A DNA stretch of 20,194 nucleotides from a bacterium UBP3_UBA6266 (GTDB lineage: Bacteria; Auribacterota; UBA6266): positions 1-20,194 of the forward strand of contig DJVC01000078.1 in NCBI GenBank assembly GCA_002440765.1, given 5' to 3'. The translations under genes were made by a program, and so were the position numbers. Of the stretch, positions 14,871 through 20,194 are shown in pieces; the first letter of the stretch is position 1, and each line of letters opens with the position of its first letter. Under the pieces are notes generated by a model. The model was not told the origin of the DNA. It did no database searches and saw only the letters and a program-made list of their open reading frames with translations.

Positions 14871-15509
14871 ATGAAAACCATACCTATAATATTTTTAGAC
14901 CCCTACTTCATTGTCGTTTCAAAACCCGCCGGGATACTTTCAGTCCCTGCTCCCGGGAAAAAAGAAGCCGCAGCTTTATCAGTTATCCTTCCGAAACAGC
15001 TGAATGAGAAACATCTCTTTCCCTGTCACAGACTTGATAAAGAAACATCCGGATTAATTATCTTTGCAAAAGGCACTGAAGCAAGAGATAAAATGTTCGC
15101 CCTTTTCAAACAGCGCACAGTCAAGAAAAAATACCTTGCGTTTATCCAGGGCAGACCGGGCAAAATAACAGGCGCCGTCAGTTCTTTTATAGACGGCAGA
15201 AAAGCTGTCACAAAATATACCGTTTTAAACACGGACAGGGATTTTTCGGTTGTAGAAGCCGAACCTGTTACCGGCCGGAGGAACCAGATACGCATACATA
15301 TGAAATCAATCGGGCATCCCATAGTGGGAGAGCGGAAATTTTCATTTGGAAAGGATTATGAACTTAAATTCAGGCGCTGCGCCCTTCATGCTTACAAAAT
15401 AGAATTCATCCATCCTTATACCGAAAAACTTATCTGTCTAAGAAACGCCCTGCCGGATGACATGAAGGCTTTCCTAGAAAAAAACAATGTCCGGCTTCGT
15501 CTAAAATAA
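14871..15509 (+). CDS. RluA-family pseudouridine synthase without S4 domain
   Basis: A 212-residue enzyme that isomerises uridine to pseudouridine in rRNA or tRNA. The catalytic motif HRLDKETSG (53-61) contains the nucleophile Asp56. YIVVSKPAG-like FIVVSKPAGILSVP (13-26) and GRRNQIRIHM (135-144) are the other family motifs. There is no N-terminal S4 RNA-binding domain and the protein is short, as in RluA, TruC and YlyB-like single-domain members, so its target base cannot be assigned. It lies 6 bp after recQ on the same strand and is probably read from the recQ promoter. No ribosome site is clear in the six-base gap, so translation may be coupled. Its stop is only 3 bp from the stop of the convergent membrane gene. 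Confidence 0.93.
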   Translation: MKTIPIIFLDPYFIVVSKPAGILSVPAPGKKEAAALSVILPKQLNEKHLFPCHRLDKETSGLIIFAKGTEARDKMFALFKQRTVKKKYLAFIQGRPGKITGAVSSFIDGRKAVTKYTVLNTDRDFSVVEAEPVTGRRNQIRIHMKSIGHPIVGERKFSFGKDYELKFRRCALHAYKIEFIHPYTEKLICLRNALPDDMKAFLEKNNVRLRLK

Positions 15510-15512
15510 GAA

Positions 15513-16010
15513 TCAATTTCTTTTTAATTCGAACTTTGTATATTTTTTGACGGATGATACGGCTTCGCTGAAGTAGACAGGATCTCCGCATGACACCAGT
15601 GATATCACTTTCCGGTTCTTCAGAAACAGATAAAGCACGTTTACATCTCCCGCCGTACTTTTATCCGACAGGTCCATATCTATAAAATCGGTGGCAAGGT
15701 AATCAATATCCCGATAAGGGATAACTTTGTCCTGAATACAAAAAAAACCGAAATACCTTTTTAAAAATAATTTTTTCAGACGGTTATCAAAATAGACCTT
15801 TTTCCTGAAAAGAGCCGGAACAAATATCAGCAGCATGTTTATAAGCACTATTGTTAATATATAATTTATAAAACTTGATAAACTGGCAATATATATATAA
15901 GCCGCGTTGACCGCCACCAGACCTATAAAAGAATAAATTATATAGTTCAGAGAAGCAGCCGATATAATTACCCTGTTTTCATTGGCATCCAGTATTTTCC
16001 CTATATCCAT
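15513..16010 (-). CDS. Two-TM membrane protein with PH-like cytosolic domain (unknown)
   Basis: A 165-residue protein that I do not recognise by name. Two hydrophobic helices (about 21-43 and 47-68) follow a short cytosolic start. The C-terminal 95 residues are soluble and beta-rich: VYFDNRLKKLFLKRYFGF, then VIPYRDIDYLATDF, then a VLYLFLKNRKVISLV strand and a final helix. This order of strands, with an IPYRDI motif, resembles bacterial PH (bPH/DUF304-type) proteins, but I rate that as a guess. A weak GGCGG site lies just upstream of the ATG. The gene is divergent from the next one across a 94-bp AT-rich gap and convergent with the pseudouridine synthase. Confidence 0.8.
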   Translation of the reverse strand: MDIGKILDANENRVIISAASLNYIIYSFIGLVAVNAAYIYIASLSSFINYILTIVLINMLLIFVPALFRKKVYFDNRLKKLFLKRYFGFFCIQDKVIPYRDIDYLATDFIDMDLSDKSTAGDVNVLYLFLKNRKVISLVSCGDPVYFSEAVSSVKKYTKFELKRN

Positions 16011-16052
16011 AGCTTACCGCCGCGTATATTGATTTTTTATATTATTATCATA

Positions 16053-16081
16053 TTTACATCTTTTTTTAAATAAGCAATAAT
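16053..16081 (+). promoter_or_regulatory. Candidate promoter for the 16105 gene
   Basis: TTTACA (16053-16058) and AATAAT (16076-16081) are 17 bp apart, 23 bases upstream of the ATG. The whole gap is AT-rich, so chance matches are likely. Confidence 0.3.
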
Positions 16082-16104
16082 ATTACTCTTACAGGAATTA
16101 ATTT

Positions 16105-16710
16105 ATGAATTACAAAAAATTCTTATTCATATTTTTCACCCTGCTTGCAACAGCAATTGCGTTTTACGCGATTTACCTCAGGTTTGTGATAAAAGAACGG
16201 TTCTCAAAGCCGGACAACCTGCTGACATTCATACATAACGTTGATTCCCCCGAAAATAACTGTTCATTCGCGCTTTTCGGAGACTATTCCGATACAAAAC
16301 GGCTCCTATGGTATGTATTCCGTTTTGAAGGACAGTCAGGAAACACGCCGATTGAGATACCTGCCGGCTTCCTTGAGGCAAAAACCCAAAAACAGAGGTA
16401 TTTCAAAGACAATCTGCTTACATGGAATGTTTCTTCTTCAAATTTTGATGTTTACAACCCCAGCATCAAAGTTATCAAGTCTAAATACCTTATTTTCGAC
16501 AGGGGCGGAATCCATCACTTCCTGTATGATATAAAAAACTCGCAGAAATTATTCGAGGACAATAATCCATGGCTAACATTCATATATTCCGAGGAGGGCA
16601 AGTTTATCGATTCGCCGACAGATAAAGTTGAGATGGGCGCGCTATTTAACAAATGGAAAATCGAAAATATGCACGAGAATATTACATCTGTCATAGAAGA
16701 AACCGATTAG
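16105..16710 (+). CDS. Single-anchor exported protein of unknown function
   Basis: A 201-residue protein with a basic start and one hydrophobic segment (about 5-25, LFIFFTLLATAIAFYAIYL), so a signal anchor with the rest outside the cytoplasm is likely. No known domain or motif is visible. The soluble part is aromatic-rich and beta-like (FRFEGQSG, LLTWNVSSSNFDVYNPS, YLIFDRGGIHHFLYDI). AGGA lies about 8 bases before the ATG. The base usage matches its neighbours. It may be lineage-specific. Nothing in the surroundings assigns a role; the divergent gene at 15513-16010 is also a membrane-associated unknown. Confidence 0.75.
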   Translation: MNYKKFLFIFFTLLATAIAFYAIYLRFVIKERFSKPDNLLTFIHNVDSPENNCSFALFGDYSDTKRLLWYVFRFEGQSGNTPIEIPAGFLEAKTQKQRYFKDNLLTWNVSSSNFDVYNPSIKVIKSKYLIFDRGGIHHFLYDIKNSQKLFEDNNPWLTFIYSEEGKFIDSPTDKVEMGALFNKWKIENMHENITSVIEETD

Positions 16711-16806
16711 TTAATGACTGCCGGCATCAAACATTTCTTTTGCGGAATTTTTCTTTATCTCTGAGAGCCCCAAGGCAGGTGTAGTTCAAACATTTTAGCT
16801 TTTCAT

Positions 16807-17415
16807 TTATGTCATCTCGCGGCAGGATAGATTCTTCCAATGGACAAAACAGAAAATAATCATGGCAAATACAGCGCCCAGCGCATCGGAAAGCATATCT
16901 TTTTGTGCGTCCCATACGTCACCCTGTGAACCCAGCACGGCAAGGCCCGCAGATTCATCAGCGCAAACAGCATACAGCCATTCGAATATTTCATAAATGG
17001 ACGCCACGGCAAAAATTGCAAATATCGGAAATAAAATCAGAATGAACCTGTTATGGGTAAGTTTCCTGGAAAATAAGACCTCTGCAATCGGATAAGCGTA
17101 AAAACCCACAGCAAAATGGGAAATACGGTCGTAATTGTTTCTGGCACATCCGAAAAAATCATTAATCAAATCGAACGGGACGCGACTAAACGTATAATGG
17201 CCCCCTACTGTGTGTAAAATGACAAAAAATGACATCAGTACGCAACTCAACGCAGAAAATTTGTAAAACCTGTAGCTGAGAACAATGGCAACCATCACAA
17301 TCATAACCGGAATGTTTTCAGCCCACCAGACGGCGCGGTCATAAGGCGATACAGCGCAGACTATAAAGACCGCGATATATATGGATAATAAAATGACAGG
17401 TACCAGTTTTTTCAT
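16807..17415 (-). CDS. DUF2238 / YjdF-family inner membrane protein
   Basis: A 202-residue protein with about six membrane helices. Family hallmarks are LHTVGGHYTFSRVPF (about 67-81), NNYDRISHFAVGF, YEIFEW and GSQGDVWDAQKDMLSDALGA near the end. The last motif, with conserved aspartates on the membrane side, is the best diagnostic. E. coli YjdF has no firm function. I use the ATG at 17415 (MKKLVPVILLSIYI); a longer reading from 17481 would overlap the upstream gene and add a non-conserved leader. No strong ribosome site is seen, and the gap to the gene upstream is 25 bp. It is the third gene behind the promoter at 18350-18378. Confidence 0.88.
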   Translation of the reverse strand: MKKLVPVILLSIYIAVFIVCAVSPYDRAVWWAENIPVMIVMVAIVLSYRFYKFSALSCVLMSFFVILHTVGGHYTFSRVPFDLINDFFGCARNNYDRISHFAVGFYAYPIAEVLFSRKLTHNRFILILFPIFAIFAVASIYEIFEWLYAVCADESAGLAVLGSQGDVWDAQKDMLSDALGAVFAMIIFCFVHWKNLSCREMT

Positions 17416-17440
17416 GCTTACATGTACCGTATTACCAGAG

Positions 17441-17869
17441 TCAATTTGAAAATAGTTGTAACGCCATAATAAGGGGAACACCCAGCATCGAAATCAGGGG
17501 CCACATATCCCTTGCGTTAGGATGAGCCACACTTTGCCCCATTAATCCCGCCAGCAGCCCGACCGCTGCGGCAATTACAACCGCAATAATTATATTTTTC
17601 ATACTTATCGCCTTGGCGCTTTTCAACTTGCTGAGATATGCCCCGCCGCTGATGGCAAAACCGGCAGGGGTAAAAATAACCAGCCGCACTCCCATATTAT
17701 CCATATCAAAAAGCGACCTAAAAATCAAAGCGATGACGATACTAACCACCAAAGCAACTCCCGCGCCGGCAAAACCTATGGCAATAAACTTGACCAAAGA
17801 AAATGACATCCTTTCCTCTTCTGCCTGTTGGACTCCGCCGTTTTCGGGATTCTGTCGCAGTTCCGGCAT
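17441..17869 (-). CDS. Small four-TM membrane protein, unknown
   Basis: A 142-residue hydrophobic protein with a charged N-terminal 20 residues and about four membrane helices (25-50, 61-80, 91-110, 124-140). I do not recognise the family. The glycine- and alanine-rich helices (FAGAGVALVVSIVIALIF, FTPAGFAISGGAYLSKL, VVIAAAVGLLAGLMG) look like a small structural or channel-like membrane protein, but that is not evidence of function. GAGGAG lies 8 bases before the ATG at 17869, a strong site. It is sandwiched between the pyrimidine-dimer glycosylase-family gene and the DUF2238 gene in the same direction. Confidence 0.78.
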   Translation of the reverse strand: MPELRQNPENGGVQQAEEERMSFSLVKFIAIGFAGAGVALVVSIVIALIFRSLFDMDNMGVRLVIFTPAGFAISGGAYLSKLKSAKAISMKNIIIAVVIAAAVGLLAGLMGQSVAHPNARDMWPLISMLGVPLIMALQLFSN

Positions 17870-17907
17870 AATATTTTCTCCTCATTTTATTCTATCTTTG
17901 TTATATT

Positions 17908-18336
17908 CTATATTCTTTCCCAATCCTCTGTTTTACCGGAAACTTTTTTAAATAAAGGATGTGCTTCTATTTTCGCCCGGTTTTTCAATGTATTATACTT
18001 AACCTTATCTCTTTCTTTTAATTTTTTCAATAAATGCATAAACTCAAATTGCACCTGGCCTGTAGAAACACTTATTTTGCCTGATGGTCTTGTTGAACCT
18101 ATTTTTTGCGCATCGAATTTAAAATTTCTTTTATTTCCCTCTTCCCATATCCCTTTTAAATAATTATTGACGGAATTCACCGGTGAGGACTGTCTTTTAA
18201 ACCTGAGTAACTGGGGATGATGTTTATATCCCTTTACTTTATTCTGCAGGACAGCTTTTGCCAGCAATGCTTCTCTCCATAAGGCAACAAGCCCCATGGT
18301 ATCCAGATATTTCGGGTGAATTGACCATAATCTCAT
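17908..18336 (-). CDS. Pyrimidine-dimer DNA glycosylase-family protein (Pyr_excise/EndoV-like)
   Basis: A 142-residue protein whose start MRLWSIHPKYLDTMGLVALWREALLAKAVL and the following GYKHHPQLLRF are typical of the bacterial branch of the T4 endonuclease V (DenV) family. Later segments also fit: QVQFEFMHLLKKLKERD and PHPLF-like AHPLFKKV near the C-terminus. T4 EndoV excises UV-induced cyclobutane pyrimidine dimers; activity of the bacterial branch is much less tested, so repair of UV damage is inferred. A methionine stands at position 14, where a charged residue is common. A near-consensus promoter lies directly upstream, and an AAGG site 7 bases before the ATG would fall at the predicted transcription start. 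It is the first gene of a likely three-gene operon. Confidence 0.85.
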   Translation of the reverse strand: MRLWSIHPKYLDTMGLVALWREALLAKAVLQNKVKGYKHHPQLLRFKRQSSPVNSVNNYLKGIWEEGNKRNFKFDAQKIGSTRPSGKISVSTGQVQFEFMHLLKKLKERDKVKYNTLKNRAKIEAHPLFKKVSGKTEDWERI

Positions 18337-18349
18337 ATATTGGCCTTAA

Positions 18350-18378
18350 AGTATACTTTGTGCGGGGGGTTGTGTCAA
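18350..18378 (-). promoter_or_regulatory. Near-consensus sigma70 promoter of the 18336 gene
   Basis: On the minus strand a perfect TTGACA (18373-18378) and TATACT (18350-18355) are 17 bp apart. The -10 box ends 13 bases before the ATG at 18336, so the leader should be only about six bases. Confidence 0.7.
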
Positions 18379-18396
18379 TTTTTGCAGAAAGAAGAC

Positions 18397-18420
18397 GAAA
18401 AATACCCCGCAGGTGGCGGG
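18397..18420 (-). terminator. Intrinsic terminator of tRNA-Arg made of a GC-rich palindrome
   Basis: Three bases after the tRNA CCA, the minus strand reads CCCGC-CACCT-GCGGG (18406-18420) followed by GTATTTTTC. Stem, tight loop and T-run fit an intrinsic terminator. The stem belongs to the same CCCGCC/GGCGGG style as the palindromes at 18610-18671. Confidence 0.7.
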
Positions 18421-18423
18421 AAC

Positions 18424-18499
18424 TGGCACCCCCGAGACGAATCGAACGTCCGACACCCGGTTTAGGAAACCGGTGCTCTATCCCCTGAGCTACGGGGGC
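18424..18499 (-). tRNA. tRNA-Arg (anticodon CCU)
   Basis: A full 76-nt cloverleaf on the minus strand. The acceptor GCCCCCG pairs with CGGGGGU, with a G-U at the first pair. The D-arm is GCUC/GAGC, and the anticodon stem CCGGU/ACCGG carries the loop UUCCUAA, so the anticodon is CCU and reads AGG. The variable loop is GUGUC and the T-loop UUCGAUU. G73 and CCA are encoded. It is followed by its own terminator. The octamer array at 18509-18548 lies directly 5' of it. Confidence 0.95.
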
Positions 18500-18508
18500 G
18501 CAATAATC

Positions 18509-18577
18509 AGTTATCAAGTTAAATAATTATCGAGTTACTAAGTTTAAATTTCTCATTTCTTCATTTAGCAACTCGGC
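18509..18577. repeat. Five-unit octamer array with inverted arm, copy A
   Basis: Exactly contiguous 8-nt units AGTTATCA, AGTTAAAT, AATTATCG, AGTTACTA and AGTTTAAA (18509-18548) share the consensus RGTTAYYA. Octamer-like units return in inverted orientation after a T/C-rich spacer. CGAGTTACTAA (18531-18541) pairs with TTAGCAACTCG (18565-18575), one mismatch. It lies between the tRNA and its remnant; no gene is seen here. Confidence 0.6.
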
Positions 18578-18609
18578 AATTAAACAATTTCACAACATCT
18601 CCCCGACAC

Positions 18610-18629
18610 TCCCGCCGAGAAAGGCGGGA
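18610..18629. repeat. GC-rich palindrome 1
   Basis: TCCCGCC and GGCGGGA form a perfect 7-bp stem around a 6-nt loop. It occupies the anticodon-arm position of the tRNA-like remnant. Confidence 0.6.
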
Positions 18630-18649
18630 TGCTCTACCCCCTGAGTTTA

Positions 18650-18671
18650 CCCGCCAGCGCTTTGTGGCGGG
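18650..18671. repeat. GC-rich palindrome 2 (inserted in the remnant D-arm)
   Basis: CCCGCCA (18650-18656) and TGGCGGG (18665-18671) form a perfect 7-bp stem around an 8-nt loop. Comparison with the intact tRNA places it within a 26-bp insertion. Confidence 0.6.
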
Positions 18672-18690
18672 CTACGGGGACGCAATAATC

Positions 18691-18757
18691 AGTTATTAAA
18701 TTAACTGGTTATCAGGTTATTAAGTATCGATCTTTAGTTTTTTTTACTTAGTAACTT
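18691..18757. repeat. Five-unit octamer array with inverted arm, copy B
   Basis: Contiguous units AGTTATTA, AATTAACT, GGTTATCA, GGTTATTA and AGTATCGA (18691-18730) match copy A in length, spacing and consensus. The inverted arm TACTTAGTAACTT (18745-18757) pairs with AGGTTATTAAGTA (18714-18726) at 11 of 13 positions. The remaining gene-free bases up to 18869 hold only a smaller CACC/GGTG palindrome near 18761-18775 and AT-rich sequence. Confidence 0.6.
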
Positions 18758-18869
18758 TGTCCACCGGCAGGTGAGCCAATATTCTTACCCGCACAGACAG
18801 ATACAAACTCAGATTAGAAAAAATATACGATATGGAGAAAAATTGCAAGTGAAAATACTTTGACAGGGC

Positions 18870-19388
18870 TTAAAATTCCATTAAGGAATACGTATTATAC
18901 TTTTTAAGCTTATCAAGCCCCTTCAGGAACGTAAGGTTGATTAAAAAGCATATAGCGACAATTTCCCCTTCGAGTTTCTCGACAAGTTCGGCCGAGGCTT
19001 TCATTGTGCCTCCTGTAGCAAGCAGGTCATCCACCAAAAGGATTCTTTCACCTTTATTGATCGCGTCGCTGTGTATTTCAACGCTGCTTGTGCCGTATTC
19101 AAGGGCATAATCCGCGTTAATGGTCGTGTGAGGGAGTTTTCCTTTTTTTCTGATAGGCACAAAACCGGCGCCAAGCTTATACGCAAGAGCCGAACCGAAA
19201 ATAAAACCGCGGGATTCAATGGCGGCAATCTTATCTATTTCTTTATTCCTGAATTTCTTATACATAATATCTATTGTCCGGCTGAAAAGTTGCCCGTCGG
19301 ACAAAAGGGGTGTTATATCCTTAAAAATTATTCCAGCTTTGGGAAAATCAGGAATATCTCTGATAGCTTTTTTTAAAATCTCCGACAT
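18870..19388 (-). CDS. apt: Adenine phosphoribosyltransferase
   Basis: A 172-residue cytosolic purine-salvage enzyme: adenine plus PRPP gives AMP and pyrophosphate. It has IPDFPKAGIIFKDITPLL (12-29), ESRGFIFG (58-65), the flexible loop region PIRKKGKLPHTT (78-89) and the PRPP-binding loop LLVDDLLATGGTMKA (117-131), all in family order. Length is typical. GAGG lies 8 bases before the ATG at 19388, and the gene follows the sigma-factor gene by 14 bp, so the two are probably co-transcribed. No clear intrinsic terminator follows its stop. Confidence 0.96.
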   Translation of the reverse strand: MSEILKKAIRDIPDFPKAGIIFKDITPLLSDGQLFSRTIDIMYKKFRNKEIDKIAAIESRGFIFGSALAYKLGAGFVPIRKKGKLPHTTINADYALEYGTSSVEIHSDAINKGERILLVDDLLATGGTMKASAELVEKLEGEIVAICFLINLTFLKGLDKLKKYNTYSLMEF

Positions 19389-19402
19389 TATCCGACCCTC
19401 GC

Positions 19403-20194
19403 TTATATCGCCCAGTTCTCTTTTGTCTTACTAATCAGTTTTCTGAGCTTTTTCATAGCTGTCTGTTCTATCTGCCTCACTCTTTCTCTCGTAACCTTGT
19501 ATTTTTTCCCGATTTCTTCAAGCGTAAGGTTTTCCCCGTCCTCTATGCCAAACCTCAGGCGCAATATTTCCGCTTCGCGGGGAGCAAGTTCCTCAAGAAG
19601 AATCTCGATTTCTTCCTTAAGCAGTATAGCGCCGACTTCCTTTGTGGGGTCGGGCGCCTGTTTATTCTCTATAATCTCAATAAGTTCATCCGTACCGTTT
19701 TCGCCTCCCATAATACTGTAAAGGGAACTGGGAGATGTTGAAGCATTCTGAATTTCAAGGACCTTGGATACCGATATATCAAGTTCCTGCGCAATATCCT
19801 GTGCCGAAGGGTCTTTGTGATTTTTCTGGGTAAGCTCGCGAATAACTTTTCTTACGGTGGAAAGTTTTTCTATCATATACACCGGCACGCGGATAGTCTT
19901 GCCCTGGTTTGCAAGCGCGCGCATAATAGATTGTTTTATCCACCACGAAGCATAGGTGCTGAGCTTACAGCCTTTTCTTATATCATACTTTTCCACTGCT
20001 TTAATAAGGCCAAGGTTGCCCTCCTCAACCAGGTCAAGAAAAGGCAACCCTATATTTTCATAACGCTTTGCAATTGAAACAACAAGCCTCAGGTTGGACC
20101 TTATCAAACACTTATGGGCTTCTGTATCGCCCTTTTTCGCTTTTCTGGCCAAATCCTTCTCTTCTTCAGGAGAAAGAAGGGGTATCGAACCGAT
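19403..20194 (-). CDS. Sigma70-family RNA polymerase sigma factor, group 1 or 2 (N-terminus beyond the right edge)
   Basis: 263 residues are visible and the frame is open to the window edge, where the reading IGSIPLLSPEEEKDLARKAKKGD is the end of sigma region 1.2. Region 2 follows (HKCLIRSNLRLVVSIAKRYENIGLPFLDLVEEGNLGLIKAVEKYD), with region 2.4 as LSTYASWWIKQSIMRALANQGKTIRVPVYMIEKL. Region 3 carries an HTH (DPSAQDIAQELDISVSKVLEI). Region 4 ends LTLEEIGKKYKVTRERVRQIEQTAMKKLRK. In region 2.4 the glutamine that contacts the -10 box is kept, but the E. coli Thr440 position is methionine; RpoS-type sigmas also differ there. Primary sigma (RpoD) and RpoS-like group 2 factor are both possible. It sits 14 bp before apt. 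Confidence 0.92.
   Translation of the reverse strand: MGSIPLLSPEEEKDLARKAKKGDTEAHKCLIRSNLRLVVSIAKRYENIGLPFLDLVEEGNLGLIKAVEKYDIRKGCKLSTYASWWIKQSIMRALANQGKTIRVPVYMIEKLSTVRKVIRELTQKNHKDPSAQDIAQELDISVSKVLEIQNASTSPSSLYSIMGGENGTDELIEIIENKQAPDPTKEVGAILLKEEIEILLEELAPREAEILRLRFGIEDGENLTLEEIGKKYKVTRERVRQIEQTAMKKLRKLISKTKENWAI

Larger units (their letters stand above)
18604..18681 (-). pseudogene. tRNA-like remnant with palindromic insert (second, broken copy)
   Basis: On the minus strand the sequence follows the tRNA-Arg copy: acceptor-like GTCCCCGTAG, then CTCAGGGGGTAGAGCA (the D-arm) and a variable-loop-like GTGTCG. Three faults make it non-functional. A 26-bp insert (18646-18671) containing the palindrome CCCGCCA-8 nt-TGGCGGG splits the D-arm. 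The anticodon arm is a palindrome, TCCCGCC/GGCGGGA, with a 6-nt loop (18610-18629). The T-arm and 3' acceptor are missing. The anticodon arm resembles a tRNA-Glu more than tRNA-Arg, so its parent is uncertain. Confidence 0.55.

Noticed and set aside
16719-16726. TGCCGGCA palindrome after the 16105-16710 gene as a terminator
   Set aside because: Eight bases with no loop and no T-run following; too short for an intrinsic terminator.
16727-16915. 62-codon minus-strand frame and a 10-bp direct repeat TCAAACATTT (16727-16736, 16786-16795) between convergent genes
   Set aside because: The frame overlaps the end of the DUF2238 gene out of phase and has no ribosome site. Two copies of an AT-rich 10-mer 59 bp apart are within chance.
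18239-18517. Open frames on both strands running through the tRNA
   Set aside because: They read through the complete tRNA-Arg cloverleaf and its terminator, so they cannot be genes. Part of one overlaps the start of the 18336 gene.
18604-18681. Second tRNA as a functional gene with an intron
   Set aside because: The insertion is in the D-arm, not the anticodon loop, and the T-arm and 3' acceptor strand are absent, so a working tRNA cannot form.
18509-18757. Octamer arrays as a CRISPR
   Set aside because: Units are 8 nt, contiguous and degenerate, with no spacers and no cas genes in the window.

Overview
The window is about 20 kb of a bacterial chromosome of moderate GC, densely coded. It holds 21 protein genes, two of them cut by the window edges, one intact tRNA and one tRNA-like remnant. 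The mix suggests an uncultured diderm: a WaaE/KdtX-like glycosyltransferase, a YacG zinc protein, several small DUF membrane proteins, a GH94 phosphorylase, GC-rich palindromes beside a tRNA, and little similarity to model genomes. Omnitrophota or a neighbouring lineage is my best guess, but this is inference from gene style, not proof. There is no phage, insertion sequence, CRISPR or toxin locus.

Positions 1-3967 (minus strand) are a five-gene operon behind one sigma70-like promoter. In transcription order it encodes a zinc-ribbon/membrane/TPR protein, D-aminoacyl-tRNA deacylase (dtd), a secreted protein resembling a dead metallopeptidase, a polysaccharide deacetylase and a family 2 glycosyltransferase. 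Three junctions are overlaps or very short gaps. Positions 4000-7493 (minus) are a sugar module: a GntR-LacI chimeric regulator followed by a GH94 phosphorylase. A perfect 16-bp palindrome lies at the predicted transcription start and also contains the Shine-Dalgarno sequence.

Positions 7515-8044 (plus) encode two small zinc proteins, FmdB-like and YacG. Positions 8067-9560 (minus) are a DUF2752-DUF4190-DUF4013 membrane cluster. Positions 9567-11196 (plus) pair a short-chain prenyl diphosphate synthase with a polyprenyl-phosphate-type glycosyltransferase. The latter overlaps, tail to tail, a response regulator with a duplicated transposase-like HTH output domain (11177-12210, minus). Positions 12271-15509 (plus) carry a large RecQ helicase with a topoisomerase-type zinc ribbon, then an RluA-family pseudouridine synthase. 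Positions 15513-16710 hold two divergent membrane-associated unknowns.

Positions 16807-18378 (minus) look like an operon for a pyrimidine-dimer glycosylase-family protein and two membrane proteins (one DUF2238/YjdF). Positions 18397-18760 are the most unusual stretch. There is a tRNA-Arg(CCU) with a palindromic terminator, then a second, broken tRNA-like copy carrying GC-rich palindromes. Each copy is flanked by an array of five 8-nt repeats that leads into an inverted arm. Positions 18870-20194 (minus) encode adenine phosphoribosyltransferase behind a group 1/2 sigma factor that runs off the right edge.

Most promoters I could place match TTGACA / TATAAT with 16-18 bp spacing. Several put the start codon only a few bases after the predicted transcription start, which hints at leaderless mRNAs.
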